DNA of 33,296 nt. Source: an uncultured Methylococcales bacterium. GTDB taxonomy: Bacteria > Pseudomonadota > Gammaproteobacteria > Methylococcales > Methylomonadaceae. The stretch lies in assembly GCA_903902705.1 (NCBI GenBank), contig CAIUVX010000174.1, forward strand, positions 1 to 33,296, given 5' to 3'. Under the pieces are notes generated by a model that worked only from the letters and a program-made list of their open reading frames with translations, made no database searches and had not been told where the DNA came from. Below are positions 24,488 to 31,786 of this stretch, in pieces (the first letter of the stretch is position 1; each line of letters begins with the position of its first letter). The position numbers and the translations under genes were made by a program.

Positions 24488-25576
24488 TCAACGTGCAGTC
24501 AGAGTCAATTTTAAATCTGCACCAATCTGTCGAACATCACGCAGTTTTAGCATTTTTTTATCCGCCATCGTGTGTAAAGAGGGCAGGTGAAATAAGCCAC
24601 GCCCTTGGTCGCCTAATACACAGCTTGCCATGTAAATAATAGCTTCATCAATCAAACTGTGTTCGAGTAACGCGCCATTAAGTATCGCGCCTGCTTCAAC
24701 TAATAAATCATTAACCTGACAATTGCGGGCTAAAAATTTCATGACCTCAAATAAATCCAGTCGTGCATTTTGTGCGGGTAAACTATAAACTTCAAAGCCC
24801 GCTTGCTGTAAGCGTTGTTGTTTATCGGTGTCGGTTGAGCAGGTCAAGATGATGCTACGTCCTGCCAATGTTGCCATTTTTGCAGTGACTGGCATTTGTA
24901 ATTGTGAGTCTAATACTATGCGCAACGGTTGTTGTACGTCAAAATCCACGCGGGTAGTTAGAGAGGGATCATCGGCTAATACGGTACCGATGCCTGTTAA
25001 AATTGCCGAGCTTTCGGCTCGTAATTTATGCACATCGGCTCTGGATTCAGCGGAGGTAATCCATTGACTTTCACCTGATGCCATTGCGGTACGACCATCG
25101 AGACTCATGGCTAATTTACTGCGTACAAATGGACGAACTTCTGTCATGCGTTTAATAAAGCCACGATTTAGCGCGTAGGCATCATCGGCTAATACGCCAC
25201 AAAGCACTTCAATACCTGCGTCTTGTAGTTTGGCAAGCCCTTGACCTGACACTAATGGATTGGGATCAGTCATGGCGGCAACTACGCGACTAACACCTGC
25301 TTTAATCAATGCGTCACAACAGGGTGGGGTTTTTCCATGATGACTACAGGGTTCAAGGGTGACGTAAGCGGTCGCGCCTTGGGCATTAGCTATTTGTTTT
25401 AGGGCTTCGACTTCCGCGTGTCCTTGCCCTGCTTTTTTATGCCAGCCTTCGGCTATGATTTGCCCGTTTTTTACCAGCACACAGCCGACATTAGGATTGG
25501 GGGCGGTGGTGTAACGCCCACGTTTTGCCAGTTGTATGGCTTTTGCCATATAAAAAGTATCTTGTGCAGCGGTCAT
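24488..25576 (-). CDS. ribD: Bifunctional riboflavin deaminase/reductase
   Basis: The 362-residue enzyme carries out the second and third steps of riboflavin synthesis. The N-terminal deaminase domain (1-145) has the zinc site GQGHAEVEAL and PCSHHGKTPPC. The C-terminal NADPH-dependent reductase domain (146-362) has RPFVRSKLAMSLDGRTAMASGESQWITS and the TGIGTVLADDPSLT motif. Length is normal. It starts on the last base of the nrdR stop codon, the common nrdR-ribD arrangement; ribE and ribBA are not in the window. Confidence 0.95.
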   Translation of the reverse strand: MTAAQDTFYMAKAIQLAKRGRYTTAPNPNVGCVLVKNGQIIAEGWHKKAGQGHAEVEALKQIANAQGATAYVTLEPCSHHGKTPPCCDALIKAGVSRVVAAMTDPNPLVSGQGLAKLQDAGIEVLCGVLADDAYALNRGFIKRMTEVRPFVRSKLAMSLDGRTAMASGESQWITSAESRADVHKLRAESSAILTGIGTVLADDPSLTTRVDFDVQQPLRIVLDSQLQMPVTAKMATLAGRSIILTCSTDTDKQQRLQQAGFEVYSLPAQNARLDLFEVMKFLARNCQVNDLLVEAGAILNGALLEHSLIDEAIIYMASCVLGDQGRGLFHLPSLHTMADKKMLKLRDVRQIGADLKLTLTAR

Positions 25577-26028
25577 TATTTTTTTTGTAAATCTTCAATC
25601 ATGTCAGTAAAGTCGCTGACATCTTGAAAACTGCGATACACCGACGCAAAACGGACATAAGCAACGTGGTCTAAGGTATTTAACTCCTGCATGATTTTTT
25701 CACCCAGTTCTTGGGTGGATATTTCTCTATCGCCTCTGTCCATTAAGCCTTTTTTAATACGATTAAGCGCGGCTTCAATATCATTGCTATCAACAGGGCG
25801 TTTTTCCAAGGCTTTTAACATCCCTGAACGTAATTTTTTTTCTTCAAAAGGTTCACGGATGCCATTACGTTTAATCACCGTTGGCATATTGAGTTCGACG
25901 GTTTCAAAAGTCGTAAAGCGTTCTTTGCAAACATTGCATTCACGCCGCCTACGCACTTGATCGCCTTCATTGATTAATCGAGAATCCAGCACTCGAGTAT
26001 CTTGTGCCGCACAAAACGGACATCGCAT
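25576..26028 (-). CDS. nrdR: Transcriptional repressor NrdR
   Basis: The 150-residue repressor of ribonucleotide reductase genes. The N-terminal zinc ribbon has MRCPFC and [12 protein letters not shown], and the ATP-cone domain (about 49-139) starts [20 protein letters not shown]. It senses ATP/dATP and binds NrdR boxes before nrd operons. I saw no NrdR box in this window. It overlaps ribD by one base and shares a divergent control region with the metal-efflux gene block. Confidence 0.96.
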   Translation of the reverse strand: MRCPFCAAQDTRVLDSRLINEGDQVRRRRECNVCKERFTTFETVELNMPTVIKRNGIREPFEEKKLRSGMLKALEKRPVDSNDIEAALNRIKKGLMDRGDREISTQELGEKIMQELNTLDHVAYVRFASVYRSFQDVSDFTDMIEDLQKK

Positions 26029-26156
26029 AACTTAAAGTCACTCTGTAGATTGCCGATAATCGGCAGTTAAATTCAAAACAGGCAATTTTATAACATTTCT
26101 TGCTATACACGACAAAAAATAAGTTTAAATCACCATATTGCAGGTAAAAAACTAGA

Positions 26157-26172
26157 CATTTTGTCCAAAATG
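26157..26172. promoter_or_regulatory. Palindromic candidate operator between nrdR and the efflux block
   Basis: CATTTTGTCCAAAATG is a perfect palindrome with a 2-base centre, flanked by outer arms ACTAGA (26151-26156) and TCTAGT (26176-26181). It lies in the divergent promoter region, 76 bases before the 119-residue protein. A dimeric metal-responsive regulator site is possible; a hairpin in the leader RNA is the alternative. Confidence 0.4.
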
Positions 26173-26247
26173 GTTTCTAGTAGCCTAAAGCTGTCTAAGC
26201 TATTTAAGTAACAAGGCAGCGAACAGCCACTTTCAATTCATAGCCCA

Positions 26248-26607
26248 ATGACTAGCCGACGGTTTTTATTCCTGTTAATACTGATCATGTTTATAACGCC
26301 GATGATCTCGGTGTTTACGCATTATTCGAGTATGGCTGGTTCTGTGCTTGCCGAGCATAGCACTGTGCTAACTGATTCGATTGACAACGTGAGTCATGAT
26401 GCCTGTCATCAACACAATAAAGCCAAATTATTATGTACTACCAGCAGTGCCTGTAGTTTTTCTGTCTGTGGTGACGGTGACATCAGCACTGTTTTTCTAC
26501 TGTTGTCGTTGGCTTATGGCAGTTATCGCTATCGTCAAAAAACTAATACCTTTCCCCGTTCGTTTGCTGTTGCGCCCGAAATAAAACCGCCGATTTATAG
26601 TTTTTAG
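26248..26607 (+). CDS. Small Cys/His-containing membrane or exported protein
   Basis: The 119-residue protein has an N-terminal hydrophobic segment (5-22, FLFLLILIMFITPMISVF) that may be a signal peptide or anchor. A Cys/His-rich middle follows (DACHQHNKAKLLCTTS and SACSFSVCGDG), then a second hydrophobic segment near 80-93. It precedes the efflux genes, where small metal-binding periplasmic proteins are often found, so a metal-trapping role is a fair inference. I recognise no named family. Confidence 0.7.
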   Translation: MTSRRFLFLLILIMFITPMISVFTHYSSMAGSVLAEHSTVLTDSIDNVSHDACHQHNKAKLLCTTSSACSFSVCGDGDISTVFLLLSLAYGSYRYRQKTNTFPRSFAVAPEIKPPIYSF

Positions 26608-26622
26608 CTGATGCTAATCACT

Positions 26623-26655
26623 AGACCTGTCAGGTTTTAAAAACCTGACAGGTCT
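26623..26655. repeat. Hairpin of the CCTGTCAGG family between efflux genes
   Basis: Arms AGACCTGTCAGGTTTT and AAAACCTGACAGGTCT give a perfect 16-bp stem around a single A. It is the same palindrome core as at 7477-7509. It follows the small protein by 15 bases and precedes the porin gene by 32; it lacks a T-tract on the plus strand. Confidence 0.75.
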
Positions 26656-26687
26656 TAGATATTTTAAAACTATGTTTAGAGGCTATT

Positions 26688-27974
26688 ATGTCATTCCCAC
26701 TTTTTTTAAGAGTGGTTGGTTTGTATGGGCTATTGTTTGCCTACAGTTTTTCTGTCACTGCACAGCCAACCGCTTTAACACTACAAGCCGCCACCGAACT
26801 GGTTATTGCTGATAATCCAGACCTCGCACAAATGCAGGCACGCGCCAAAGCAATGGCGGCGATTCCTTCACAAGAAGGCACATTACCTGATCCGCAAATC
26901 AGTTTTAATGCGATGAGCTTGCCTGTCAATTCTTTTAGCACACGCCAAGAAGATATGACTCAGTTAGGAGTCAGTGTTTCTCAAACCATTCCTTTTCCTG
27001 GAAAATTAGCGTTACGCGAACAGGCGGCACAGTTTGAAGCAGAGGCAGCTTCTGCCAATATTACCGAAGTACGCCAACGCTTATTGAGTGAAGTTAAGAG
27101 CATCTGGTGGTTAATTTTTTATCTGGATCATGCACTGGCATTAGTCGAAAGCAATCACACTTTGCTGCAACAGTTTGTTGAAATTGCCAGAACTAAATAT
27201 GAAGTTGGTGTTGGATTACAACAGGATGTCTTGCTTGCACAATTGGAATTATCCAAATTATTGGATCAACAACTGATGTTAAAAGGCTCACGCCGTAATG
27301 CGATTGCCAGCTTGGATGCACTGCTCAATAAATCCGCTGATAGTGAGTTGAAATTACCAGAAACCGTTGCTTTGTCTGTACCTAATATCAAACAGGAAAA
27401 ACAGCTTTATTCAATGGCTGAAACTTCACGCGCCGTTCTCGATAGCAATCGTCAAACCATTCATGCGGCTGAATCACGGTTAGAATTGGCAAAAAAGGAT
27501 TATCTGCCAGATTTTACTGTCGATGCAGGTTATGGCGCACGCGCTAACACCCCAGACGGGAATCGCCGCTCAGATTTATTAAGCATGAGTTTAAGCATGA
27601 ATGTACCGATTTTTGCCGCCCAAAAACAGGCGAAAGCAGTCGATCAACGTGCCAGTGAATTAATGCAGCAAAAATACACCTTGCAGGATGAATGGAATAA
27701 AGTTCGTTCACAAATCACTCAAGCCTATACCGATTATCAACGCGCTAAAGAGCAGTTTGTGTTGTATGACACAGGCATCGTACCGCAAGCCAGACAAACG
27801 GTTGCTTCCATGTTGGCAGGTTATCAAGTCAATAAAGTCGATTTTCTGAATTTAGTTCGCAGTCAGATTACTCTGTTTGAATACGAAATCCAGTATTGGA
27901 AAGCATTTTCTGAGGCAAATCAGGCGTTAGCGCAACTCACCGCCACGGTTGGGCAGGAGGAAATTTATGAATAA
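26688..27974 (+). CDS. TolC/CusC-family outer-membrane efflux protein
   Basis: The 428-residue protein has a signal peptide ending SVTAQ and the two-fold repeated layout of outer-membrane factors: helical coiled-coil arms with LRQ/ALN-type motifs (LVIADNPDLAQMQARAKAM, QDVLLAQLELSKLLDQQL) and strand segments such as FTVDAGYGAR. QTIPFPGKL near residue 100 is typical of the CusC/CzcC-like branch of metal pumps. It forms the exit duct of a tripartite efflux complex. It overlaps the adaptor gene by 8 bases. Confidence 0.88.
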   Translation: MSFPLFLRVVGLYGLLFAYSFSVTAQPTALTLQAATELVIADNPDLAQMQARAKAMAAIPSQEGTLPDPQISFNAMSLPVNSFSTRQEDMTQLGVSVSQTIPFPGKLALREQAAQFEAEAASANITEVRQRLLSEVKSIWWLIFYLDHALALVESNHTLLQQFVEIARTKYEVGVGLQQDVLLAQLELSKLLDQQLMLKGSRRNAIASLDALLNKSADSELKLPETVALSVPNIKQEKQLYSMAETSRAVLDSNRQTIHAAESRLELAKKDYLPDFTVDAGYGARANTPDGNRRSDLLSMSLSMNVPIFAAQKQAKAVDQRASELMQQKYTLQDEWNKVRSQITQAYTDYQRAKEQFVLYDTGIVPQARQTVASMLAGYQVNKVDFLNLVRSQITLFEYEIQYWKAFSEANQALAQLTATVGQEEIYE

Positions 27975-29352
27975 GTCGATAATCATTACAGCGGTATTTA
28001 TGCTGAGTTTAGGCGCGGGTGGTGGTTATTTGTTCTCCGTCTCTTTACGACCGCCAGTCCTTAAAGAACTCGCAGTCGTTAAAAAGCCATTGTTTTATCG
28101 TAACCCAATGAATCCATCCGTCACCTCGCCTGCCCCTGCAAAAGACAATATGGGTATGGACTATGTGCCTGTTTATGAGGAAGTTGAAAAACCGAAAATC
28201 CTTTTTTATCGCAATCCGATGAATCCATCCGTCACCTCACCTGTCCCTGCAAAAGATAATATGGGTATGGATTATGTGCCTGTCTATGCAGATGACAAAA
28301 ACTCAGCCGAAGTAGCGGGTAGCGTTAAAATCGATGCCGTGACTATTCAAAATATCGGCGTTCGTACCACGCTGGCAAAAAACAGCCAACTTTCTCATAT
28401 CGTTCATGCGGTAGGGAGAATTGCCTACGATGAAGAACATATCACCCGTTTACATCCCAAAACCGAAGGCTGGATTGAAACCTTGCGCGTCGATAAAACG
28501 GGCGAAAAAGTCAGCAGTTATCAAGAGCTACTGAGTATTTATTCCCCACAACTGGTTGCCAGTCAGCAAGAATATATTTTGGCATTGGATAATCAGAAAA
28601 TTTTAGCAAAAAGTCCGCTTGAAGAGATACGCCGTGGTGCGAAAGAATTGGCTGAAAGTTCGCTTGAACGTCTAAAACTATTGGATGTTCCAGAACATCA
28701 ACTACATGAACTGACTAATAGCCATAGCATTAAAAAAAGTCTGCATATTCATAGCCCAACGAATGGCATTGTGATTAATATCGGAGCGCGTGAAGGGCAA
28801 TATGTCACGCCAGAAACCGAACTTTATATGATTGCTGATTTAGCCACTGTGTGGGTTTATGCTGATATTTATGAACACGAATTACCGTGGGTAAAAGAGG
28901 GCGATGCAGTAGAAATGCGTTTGGATGGTGTGCCAGATCGGGTATTTAAAGGGCGACTCGCGTTTATTTATCCCTATGCCGAAGCTAAAACCCGCACAAT
29001 TAAAGTTCGTCTGGTGTTTGATAATGCCGAACGCTTATTAAAACCTGATATGTTTGCCGATGTAATAATTTATGCTGATAAACAAGTGAATGCGGTGGTG
29101 ATTCCTGTCGAAGCGGTGGTGCGTTCAGGCACAAAAAATCAGGTATTTGTAGTGCAAGGCGCGGGTAAGTTTGAACCGCGTGAAATTACCACTGGCTTAT
29201 CATCAGATGGCAATGTCACCGTGCTTAAAGGATTGAAAGCAGGTGAAGAAGTAGTTACATCAGCACAATTCTTGATTGACTCTGAATCGAAACTGCGTGA
29301 GGCGACTGAAAAAATGATCGAGCCGCAGTCTATAGGTCGTCAACATGAATAA
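27967..29352 (+). CDS. CusB-family periplasmic adaptor with two heavy-metal-binding modules
   Basis: I chose the ATG at 27967 because AGGAGG precedes it; 461 residues. After an N-terminal anchor (5-25) come two copies, 37 residues apart, of the metal-binding unit FYRNPMNPSVTSPxPAKDNM-GMDYVPVY (43-70 and 80-107). The classical Cys and His ligands of that unit are replaced by Asn and Met. Then come the lipoyl/hairpin region (SIYSPQLVASQQEYILAL), the hybrid domain (SPTNGIVINIGAREGQYVT) and the membrane-proximal domain. It should link the porin to an RND metal pump (copper/silver or similar), but no pump gene follows. Confidence 0.9.
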   Translation: MNKSIIITAVFMLSLGAGGGYLFSVSLRPPVLKELAVVKKPLFYRNPMNPSVTSPAPAKDNMGMDYVPVYEEVEKPKILFYRNPMNPSVTSPVPAKDNMGMDYVPVYADDKNSAEVAGSVKIDAVTIQNIGVRTTLAKNSQLSHIVHAVGRIAYDEEHITRLHPKTEGWIETLRVDKTGEKVSSYQELLSIYSPQLVASQQEYILALDNQKILAKSPLEEIRRGAKELAESSLERLKLLDVPEHQLHELTNSHSIKKSLHIHSPTNGIVINIGAREGQYVTPETELYMIADLATVWVYADIYEHELPWVKEGDAVEMRLDGVPDRVFKGRLAFIYPYAEAKTRTIKVRLVFDNAERLLKPDMFADVIIYADKQVNAVVIPVEAVVRSGTKNQVFVVQGAGKFEPREITTGLSSDGNVTVLKGLKAGEEVVTSAQFLIDSESKLREATEKMIEPQSIGRQHE

Positions 29353-29419
29353 AGATACTGTTTCCACGTTAGATTTTTTAGGTAACATAGTTTTAAAATG
29401 TTCGTTTCTGTATTTTTAA
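29345..29419 (+). pseudogene. Possible start remnant of the missing RND pump gene
   Basis: An ATG overlaps the adaptor stop by 8 bases, exactly where a cusA-like gene would begin, but the frame runs only 24 codons (MNKDTVSTLDFLGNIVLK...) to TAA. The overlap geometry suggests a coupled gene start; the body is absent. It could also be a chance short frame. Confidence 0.35.
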
Positions 29420-29436
29420 TTTAAAGAGGAATTTTT

Positions 29437-30396
29437 ATGAAAAAACCTATTGATTGGATTGAAGTTGATTTAGAAGATCTAATAAATACGCAAAGAAAAG
29501 AATCTATTGATTTAGAATATAAAGGTTCACGCGCTCTTATGAATGATGATAACCATAAAAACGAGATTAGCAAAGATGTCTCTGCTTTTGCTAATTCTGC
29601 TGGAGGGATAATTATCTATGGAATTTGTGAAAATGGACATATACCAACAAAAATTGAAGGAATAGATTTAACTAAGTTTTCTAAAGAATGGCTAGAACAA
29701 GTCATTTCTTCTAATATCCAAAGAAAAATCGACGGCATAAAAATTAATCAAATTGATTTAACTAAAGGTAATGCTGGAAAAGTTGCTTATGTTGTTTGTA
29801 TTCCTCAAAGTAATCGCGCACCTCATCAAGCAAATGATAAAAAATTTTATAAAAGATATAACTTTGAATCTAAAGCGATGGAAGAATATGAGGTAAGAGA
29901 TGTTAGTCATAGAAATGAAACACCATTATTAAAATTAACAACTGACAATTTAAATAAAAAAATTGAAATTAATTTCGACAGCAGTGATTCAGAAGGTAAA
30001 TACACTGGTTTTGATTTGGGATTTTCTTTAACGAATGAATCTATTGAGCCTGCACATTATGCTGTCGTTAGAATATCAATAGACAGTCGATTAAAGTTTT
30101 TACATTCAAATATAATACAAAGATCATGCAAATTAACTATAAACGGAAATAATATAGATGCACTTATGTTTGAGTATACTCATGGAAATACAAATCAAAT
30201 GCCAGTATTTGACGGATTAAATTTTAACTTTTCAGATACACGAATTATTATTCGTGAAAAATATGGTGAGACTGCTTATTTTATACATTGGGAAATTCAT
30301 TCACCAAAAATGAACAAACAAACAAAACTATATGCTCTTGGTGTTTTTCAAACTAATGACAAATGGTATGCAAAATTAGTGCGTAGGTCGGGTTAG
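29437..30396 (+). CDS. AlbA_2 (Schlafen-type) domain protein with unknown C-terminal domain
   Basis: The 319-residue protein has an AlbA_2 domain at about 18-150: ESIDLEYKGS, then ISKDVSAFANSAGGIIIYGICENG and PHQANDKKFYKRYNFESKAM. Such domains are found in ATP-binding or nucleic-acid-linked proteins, often near defence and toxin genes. The C-terminal half (165-319) is beta-rich and I do not recognise it. Codon use is strongly AT-rich compared with the efflux genes, suggesting acquisition. The last codons and the TAG stop lie within a REP-like repeat, so the original C-terminus may have been replaced. AGAGGA precedes the start. Confidence 0.8.
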   Translation: MKKPIDWIEVDLEDLINTQRKESIDLEYKGSRALMNDDNHKNEISKDVSAFANSAGGIIIYGICENGHIPTKIEGIDLTKFSKEWLEQVISSNIQRKIDGIKINQIDLTKGNAGKVAYVVCIPQSNRAPHQANDKKFYKRYNFESKAMEEYEVRDVSHRNETPLLKLTTDNLNKKIEINFDSSDSEGKYTGFDLGFSLTNESIEPAHYAVVRISIDSRLKFLHSNIIQRSCKLTINGNNIDALMFEYTHGNTNQMPVFDGLNFNFSDTRIIIREKYGETAYFIHWEIHSPKMNKQTKLYALGVFQTNDKWYAKLVRRSG

Positions 30397-30460
30397 GCTT
30401 GCCGTAACCCGACATTAATCTATGAATATGTCGGGTTACGCTATCGCTAACCCGACCTAC
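30383..30460. repeat. Double REP-like hairpin (GTAGGTCGGGTTA family)
   Basis: Outer arms GTAGGTCGGGTTAG and CTAACCCGACCTAC enclose inner arms CGTAACCCGACA and TGTCGGGTTACG, so either two small hairpins or one large one can form. It starts inside the AlbA_2 gene and supplies its stop codon. A single-hairpin relative with paired arm changes is at 3967-4000. Confidence 0.8.
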
Positions 30461-30468
30461 ATAACTAC

Positions 30469-30496
30469 GGAGTCCAAACTCATGAGTTTGGACTCC
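30469..30496. repeat. Perfect 28-bp palindrome upstream of brnT
   Basis: The half GGAGTCCAAACTCA is followed directly by its exact complement TGAGTTTGGACTCC without a loop, then AAAA. It resembles in style the palindrome at 21868-21893. It lies 38 bases before brnT and might bind a dimer such as BrnA, or be a mobile palindrome. Confidence 0.7.
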
Positions 30497-30533
30497 AAAA
30501 ATATACCGTAACACTTATGAACAATGCCAAAAA

Positions 30534-30830
30534 ATGAAACCACTCACTGATATTAATTTTGAATGGGATACCCGTAAAGACAAATCAAATCAGAAAAAAC
30601 ACGGTATATCATTTATCGAAGCACAATCTGTTTTTTACGATGAATATGCCATACAATTTTTTGATAGTGAACATTCCACCCATACCGAAGAACACTTTTT
30701 AATGTTGGGTATGAGTGCGAATGAACGTCTTTTATTAATTTGTCATTGCGTTAGAAATAATAATACCATTCGCATTATTTCGGCACGCAAAGCGACAAAT
30801 ACAGAAAGTAAATCTTATACAGGTGATTAA
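30534..30830 (+). CDS. brnT: BrnT-family ribonuclease toxin
   Basis: This 98-residue RelE-fold toxin has the BrnT pattern: FEWDTRKDKSNQKKHGISF, EAQSVFYDEYAIQFFD, EEHFLMLGMSANERLLLICH and IRIISARKATNTESKSY. It should cleave RNA and arrest growth unless bound by BrnA. BrnA follows after two bases, the standard brnTA order. Length is close to the family norm and no lesion is visible. Confidence 0.92.
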   Translation: MKPLTDINFEWDTRKDKSNQKKHGISFIEAQSVFYDEYAIQFFDSEHSTHTEEHFLMLGMSANERLLLICHCVRNNNTIRIISARKATNTESKSYTGD

Positions 30831-30832
30831 TC

Positions 30833-31051
30833 ATGAAAAAAGAATATGACTTAACAAAAATGAAAAGTCGAAAAAATCCTTATGCTACTCAATTAAAACA
30901 GCAAACCGCCTTAATTGAAATAGAAAATGATGTAATTGAGTATTTTAAAAATATGGCAACTGAAACAGGTATTTCTTATCAAAACCTAATTAATTTATAT
31001 CTGCGTGATTGTATGAAACAACATCGTAAAGCAGATATTAATTTTAGCTAG
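30833..31051 (+). CDS. brnA: BrnA-family ribbon-helix-helix antitoxin
   Basis: The 72-residue antitoxin begins KKEYDLTKMKSRKNPYA and ends in a ribbon-helix-helix segment: ALIEIENDVIEYFKNMATET then GISYQNLINLYLRDCM. It neutralises BrnT and represses the brnTA promoter in characterised cases. It follows brnT by two bases. The pair appears complete and functional. Confidence 0.9.
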   Translation: MKKEYDLTKMKSRKNPYATQLKQQTALIEIENDVIEYFKNMATETGISYQNLINLYLRDCMKQHRKADINFS

Positions 31052-31123
31052 TCAGATGTCAGAAAATAACCAAACTCATCAACGCAATCTGGGCAAGCAG
31101 TTAATTAACAAAAAGGAAAAATC

Positions 31124-31330
31124 ATGTACGCTATTGAATTTGAAACAGAGGTTCATAACAACACCATTCAAATCCCCGTTGAATACAAAGAACTTGAAAA
31201 AAAACATATCAAAGTTTTTATCATAGAAGTCAAAGCAACAGCCAATAAACTACCCGCAGGATTTTTAAATCCTGTTGCCGTCAATAGCTATAAAAACATT
31301 GCTAAACGGGACGAATTATATGACCGCTAA
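31124..31330 (+). CDS. Putative antitoxin of the PIN-domain pair
   Basis: The 68-residue protein starts MYAIEFETEVHNNTIQIPVE and continues KHIKVFIIEVKA. It looks like a short swapped-hairpin/AbrB-like DNA-binding N-terminus followed by a flexible toxin-binding tail. AAGGAAAA precedes its start. Its stop overlaps the PIN gene by 11 bases, the translational coupling usual for vapBC. The call rests mainly on size and position. Confidence 0.72.
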   Translation: MYAIEFETEVHNNTIQIPVEYKELEKKHIKVFIIEVKATANKLPAGFLNPVAVNSYKNIAKRDELYDR

Positions 31331-31754
31331 AGCGTTTATTGACACCAACATCTATATTTACGCACTCACCGAATCAGAAGATCCAAAAGATGAAAGAAAA
31401 AGAAGCATTGCCTTATCTATTTTTGAGACACTTATACAATCTCAAACCATTGTCACTTCAACTCAGGTTTTAAATGAATTTCATAGCAATTTGGTTAAAA
31501 AGTTCAAATTAGAAGATGCGGTTGTTTTCAATATGGTGGAACAAAATATTCTACCCATTTCTTTAATTGCACCTATCGGTTTTCAAACTTATCAATTAGC
31601 TTTTAATCTTCGCTCTCAATATAGCTTATCTTTTTGGGATTCTTTGATTGTTGCCAGCGCATTAGAAAATAATTGCTCTACACTTTATAGCGAAGATATG
31701 CAGCATCAGCAGAATATTGAAAACCAGCTATTGATTATTAACCCGTTTAAATAA
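31320..31754 (+). CDS. vapC: VapC-like PIN-domain ribonuclease toxin
   Basis: I chose the ATG at 31320 (MTAKAFIDTNIYIYA), giving 144 residues; an upstream TTG-type start at 31275 would add 15 residues lying in the antitoxin gene. The PIN acidic residues are visible: Asp8 in FIDTNIY, Glu in VLNEFHS, Asp in SFWDSLIVASA and a final acidic pair in YSEDM. VapC toxins cleave tRNA or rRNA. It is complete and forms the second of two toxin-antitoxin pairs in a row. Confidence 0.88.
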   Translation: MTAKAFIDTNIYIYALTESEDPKDERKRSIALSIFETLIQSQTIVTSTQVLNEFHSNLVKKFKLEDAVVFNMVEQNILPISLIAPIGFQTYQLAFNLRSQYSLSFWDSLIVASALENNCSTLYSEDMQHQQNIENQLLIINPFK

Positions 31755-31786
31755 AAATTAACCTTGCTTGTTATTTAGGATTTGAA

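Noticed and set aside
24348-24590. 80-codon plus-strand frame beside ribD
   Set aside because: It is made of repeat DNA (24423-24457) and the antisense of the ribD end; no protein-like pattern or ribosome site.
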